DNA of 64,000 nt from Leptospiraceae bacterium (GTDB taxonomy: Bacteria > Spirochaetota > Leptospiria > Leptospirales > Leptospiraceae): positions 1 through 64,000 of the forward strand of contig JACKPA010000008.1 of NCBI GenBank assembly GCA_024233865.1, written 5' to 3'. The position numbers and the translations under genes were made by a program. The notes below the pieces were generated by a model. The model made no database searches, had not been told where the DNA came from, and was given only the letters and a program-made list of their open reading frames with translations. Every line of letters starts with the position of its first letter. Position 1 is the stretch's first letter. Positions 63,684 to 64,000 of this stretch are shown in pieces.

Positions 63684-64000
63684 TTAATCTAAAATATAAT
63701 CTTTCAACTTTTTAGACCTTGTAGGATGTCTTAGCCTTCGTAGTGCTTTTGCTTCGATTTGGCGGATTCTCTCTCGAGTTACCTTGAATTGATAGCCAAC
63801 TTCTTCTAAAGTTTGAGCATACCCATCGTCCAAACCAAACCTCATACGGATGACCTTTTGCTCTCTTGCGGGAAGTGTATGAAGAACCTGTCTGATTTGT
63901 TCTGCCAGAATACTTCCGGCTGCTGAATTCACCGGAGATTCAACGTCTTTGTCTTCAATAAAGTCTCCCAACTCAGAATCCTCTTCCGAGCCAACGGGAA
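63684..64000 (-). CDS. rpoD: Primary sigma factor, C-terminal part (5' end outside window)
   Basis: The last 105 codons of the housekeeping sigma factor; the gene continues beyond base 64000. Visible are the end of region 3 (GDFIEDKD) and region 4: LPAREQKVIRMRFGLDDG (4.1) and the helix-turn-helix TLEEVGYQFKVTRERIRQIEAKALRRLRHPTRS (4.2), which binds the -35 element; only the key residues E-E-V-G and R-E-R-I-R-Q-I-E are needed for the call. This core gene, with lpxB, anchors the right end of the window as stable chromosome. Confidence 0.95.
   Translation of the reverse strand, partial: PVGSEEDSELGDFIEDKDVESPVNSAAGSILAEQIRQVLHTLPAREQKVIRMRFGLDDGYAQTLEEVGYQFKVTRERIRQIEAKALRRLRHPTRSKKLKDYILD

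Noticed and set aside
1..64000. Reverse transcriptase of a diversity-generating retroelement
   Set aside because: I looked for a protein with a YxDD-type RT core because of the DUF1566 tips; none of the genes in the window has one.
1..64000. tRNA, rRNA or riboswitch genes
   Set aside because: Intergenic regions are short, and none showed a convincing cloverleaf, T-loop GTTCRANNC block or rRNA segment by eye; a tRNAscan/Infernal run would be the decisive check.

Overview
The window is AT-rich DNA from a Gram-negative bacterium, most likely a spirochaete of the Leptospira group. Supporting signs are lipoproteins with short spirochaete-type lipoboxes (LSLGC, FLSC, FSNC), a LruC-like domain, large Big_2 surface lipoproteins of LigA/LigB style, a FecR-domain periplasmic protein, lpxB (an LPS-bearing outer membrane) and a complete rpoD C-terminus at the right edge. 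The genus call is inference from gene content. No rRNA, tRNA, CRISPR array or replication origin was seen.

Layout. 1-1.75 kb: wreck of an Ig-repeat/DUF1566 surface protein gene, joined to small pieces of three other loci that sit in opposite orientation at 36-41 kb. 1.8-8.0 kb: pentapeptide-repeat protein, orphan DNA methyltransferase, DUF5682 protein and a PQQ-type beta-propeller protein. 8.1-11.5 kb: histidine kinase plus hybrid kinase/response regulator. 11.5-19.4 kb: core metabolism, with ilvA converging on a two-gene 2-oxoacid:ferredoxin oxidoreductase operon. 19.5-24.4 kb: a four-gene signalling cluster (7TM histidine kinase, NarL-type regulator, GHKL ATPase protein, adenylate cyclase fused to haemerythrin). 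24.5-33.8 kb: a defence and mobile-element island with a truncated PLD/SNF2 helicase, a large NACHT plus AAA_21 fusion protein with a small PD-(D/E)xK nuclease gene, a truncated transposase and a complete IS1182-type element. 34-37 kb: two Rpn-type nuclease genes and a DUF433/DUF5615 toxin-antitoxin pair. 36.8-40.6 kb: a second Ig/DUF1566 copy and gene fragments fused end to end, then a FecR protein. 40.8-45.8 kb: a surface glycan operon (DUF115, Wzt-type ABC ATPase, DUF4214 protein, GT4 glycosyltransferase). 46-48.2 kb: coiled-coil nuclease-like protein and dsbD. 48.4-60.2 kb: two giant paralogous Big_2 lipoproteins in direct repeat, one broken, the other intact with a vWA domain. 60.3-64 kb: lpxB, a 5'-nucleotidase-type phosphatase and the C-terminus of rpoD.

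The strongest candidate for an undescribed system is 25861-29755. One polypeptide carries a NACHT NTPase module and an OLD/AAA_21-type ATPase, and is translationally coupled to a small protein with a D-x12-E-I-K nuclease signature. A textbook Shine-Dalgarno plus ATG lies inside the large gene exactly before the second ATPase, so two products are likely. The second theme is recombination among surface-protein genes: long near-identical repeats (332 bp, about 550 bp and 247 bp) and many short gene-end fragments show repeated shuffling, and the Big_2 pair offers the same substrate. Third, the adenylate cyclase with a C-terminal haemerythrin looks like a direct O2/NO-to-cAMP sensor.
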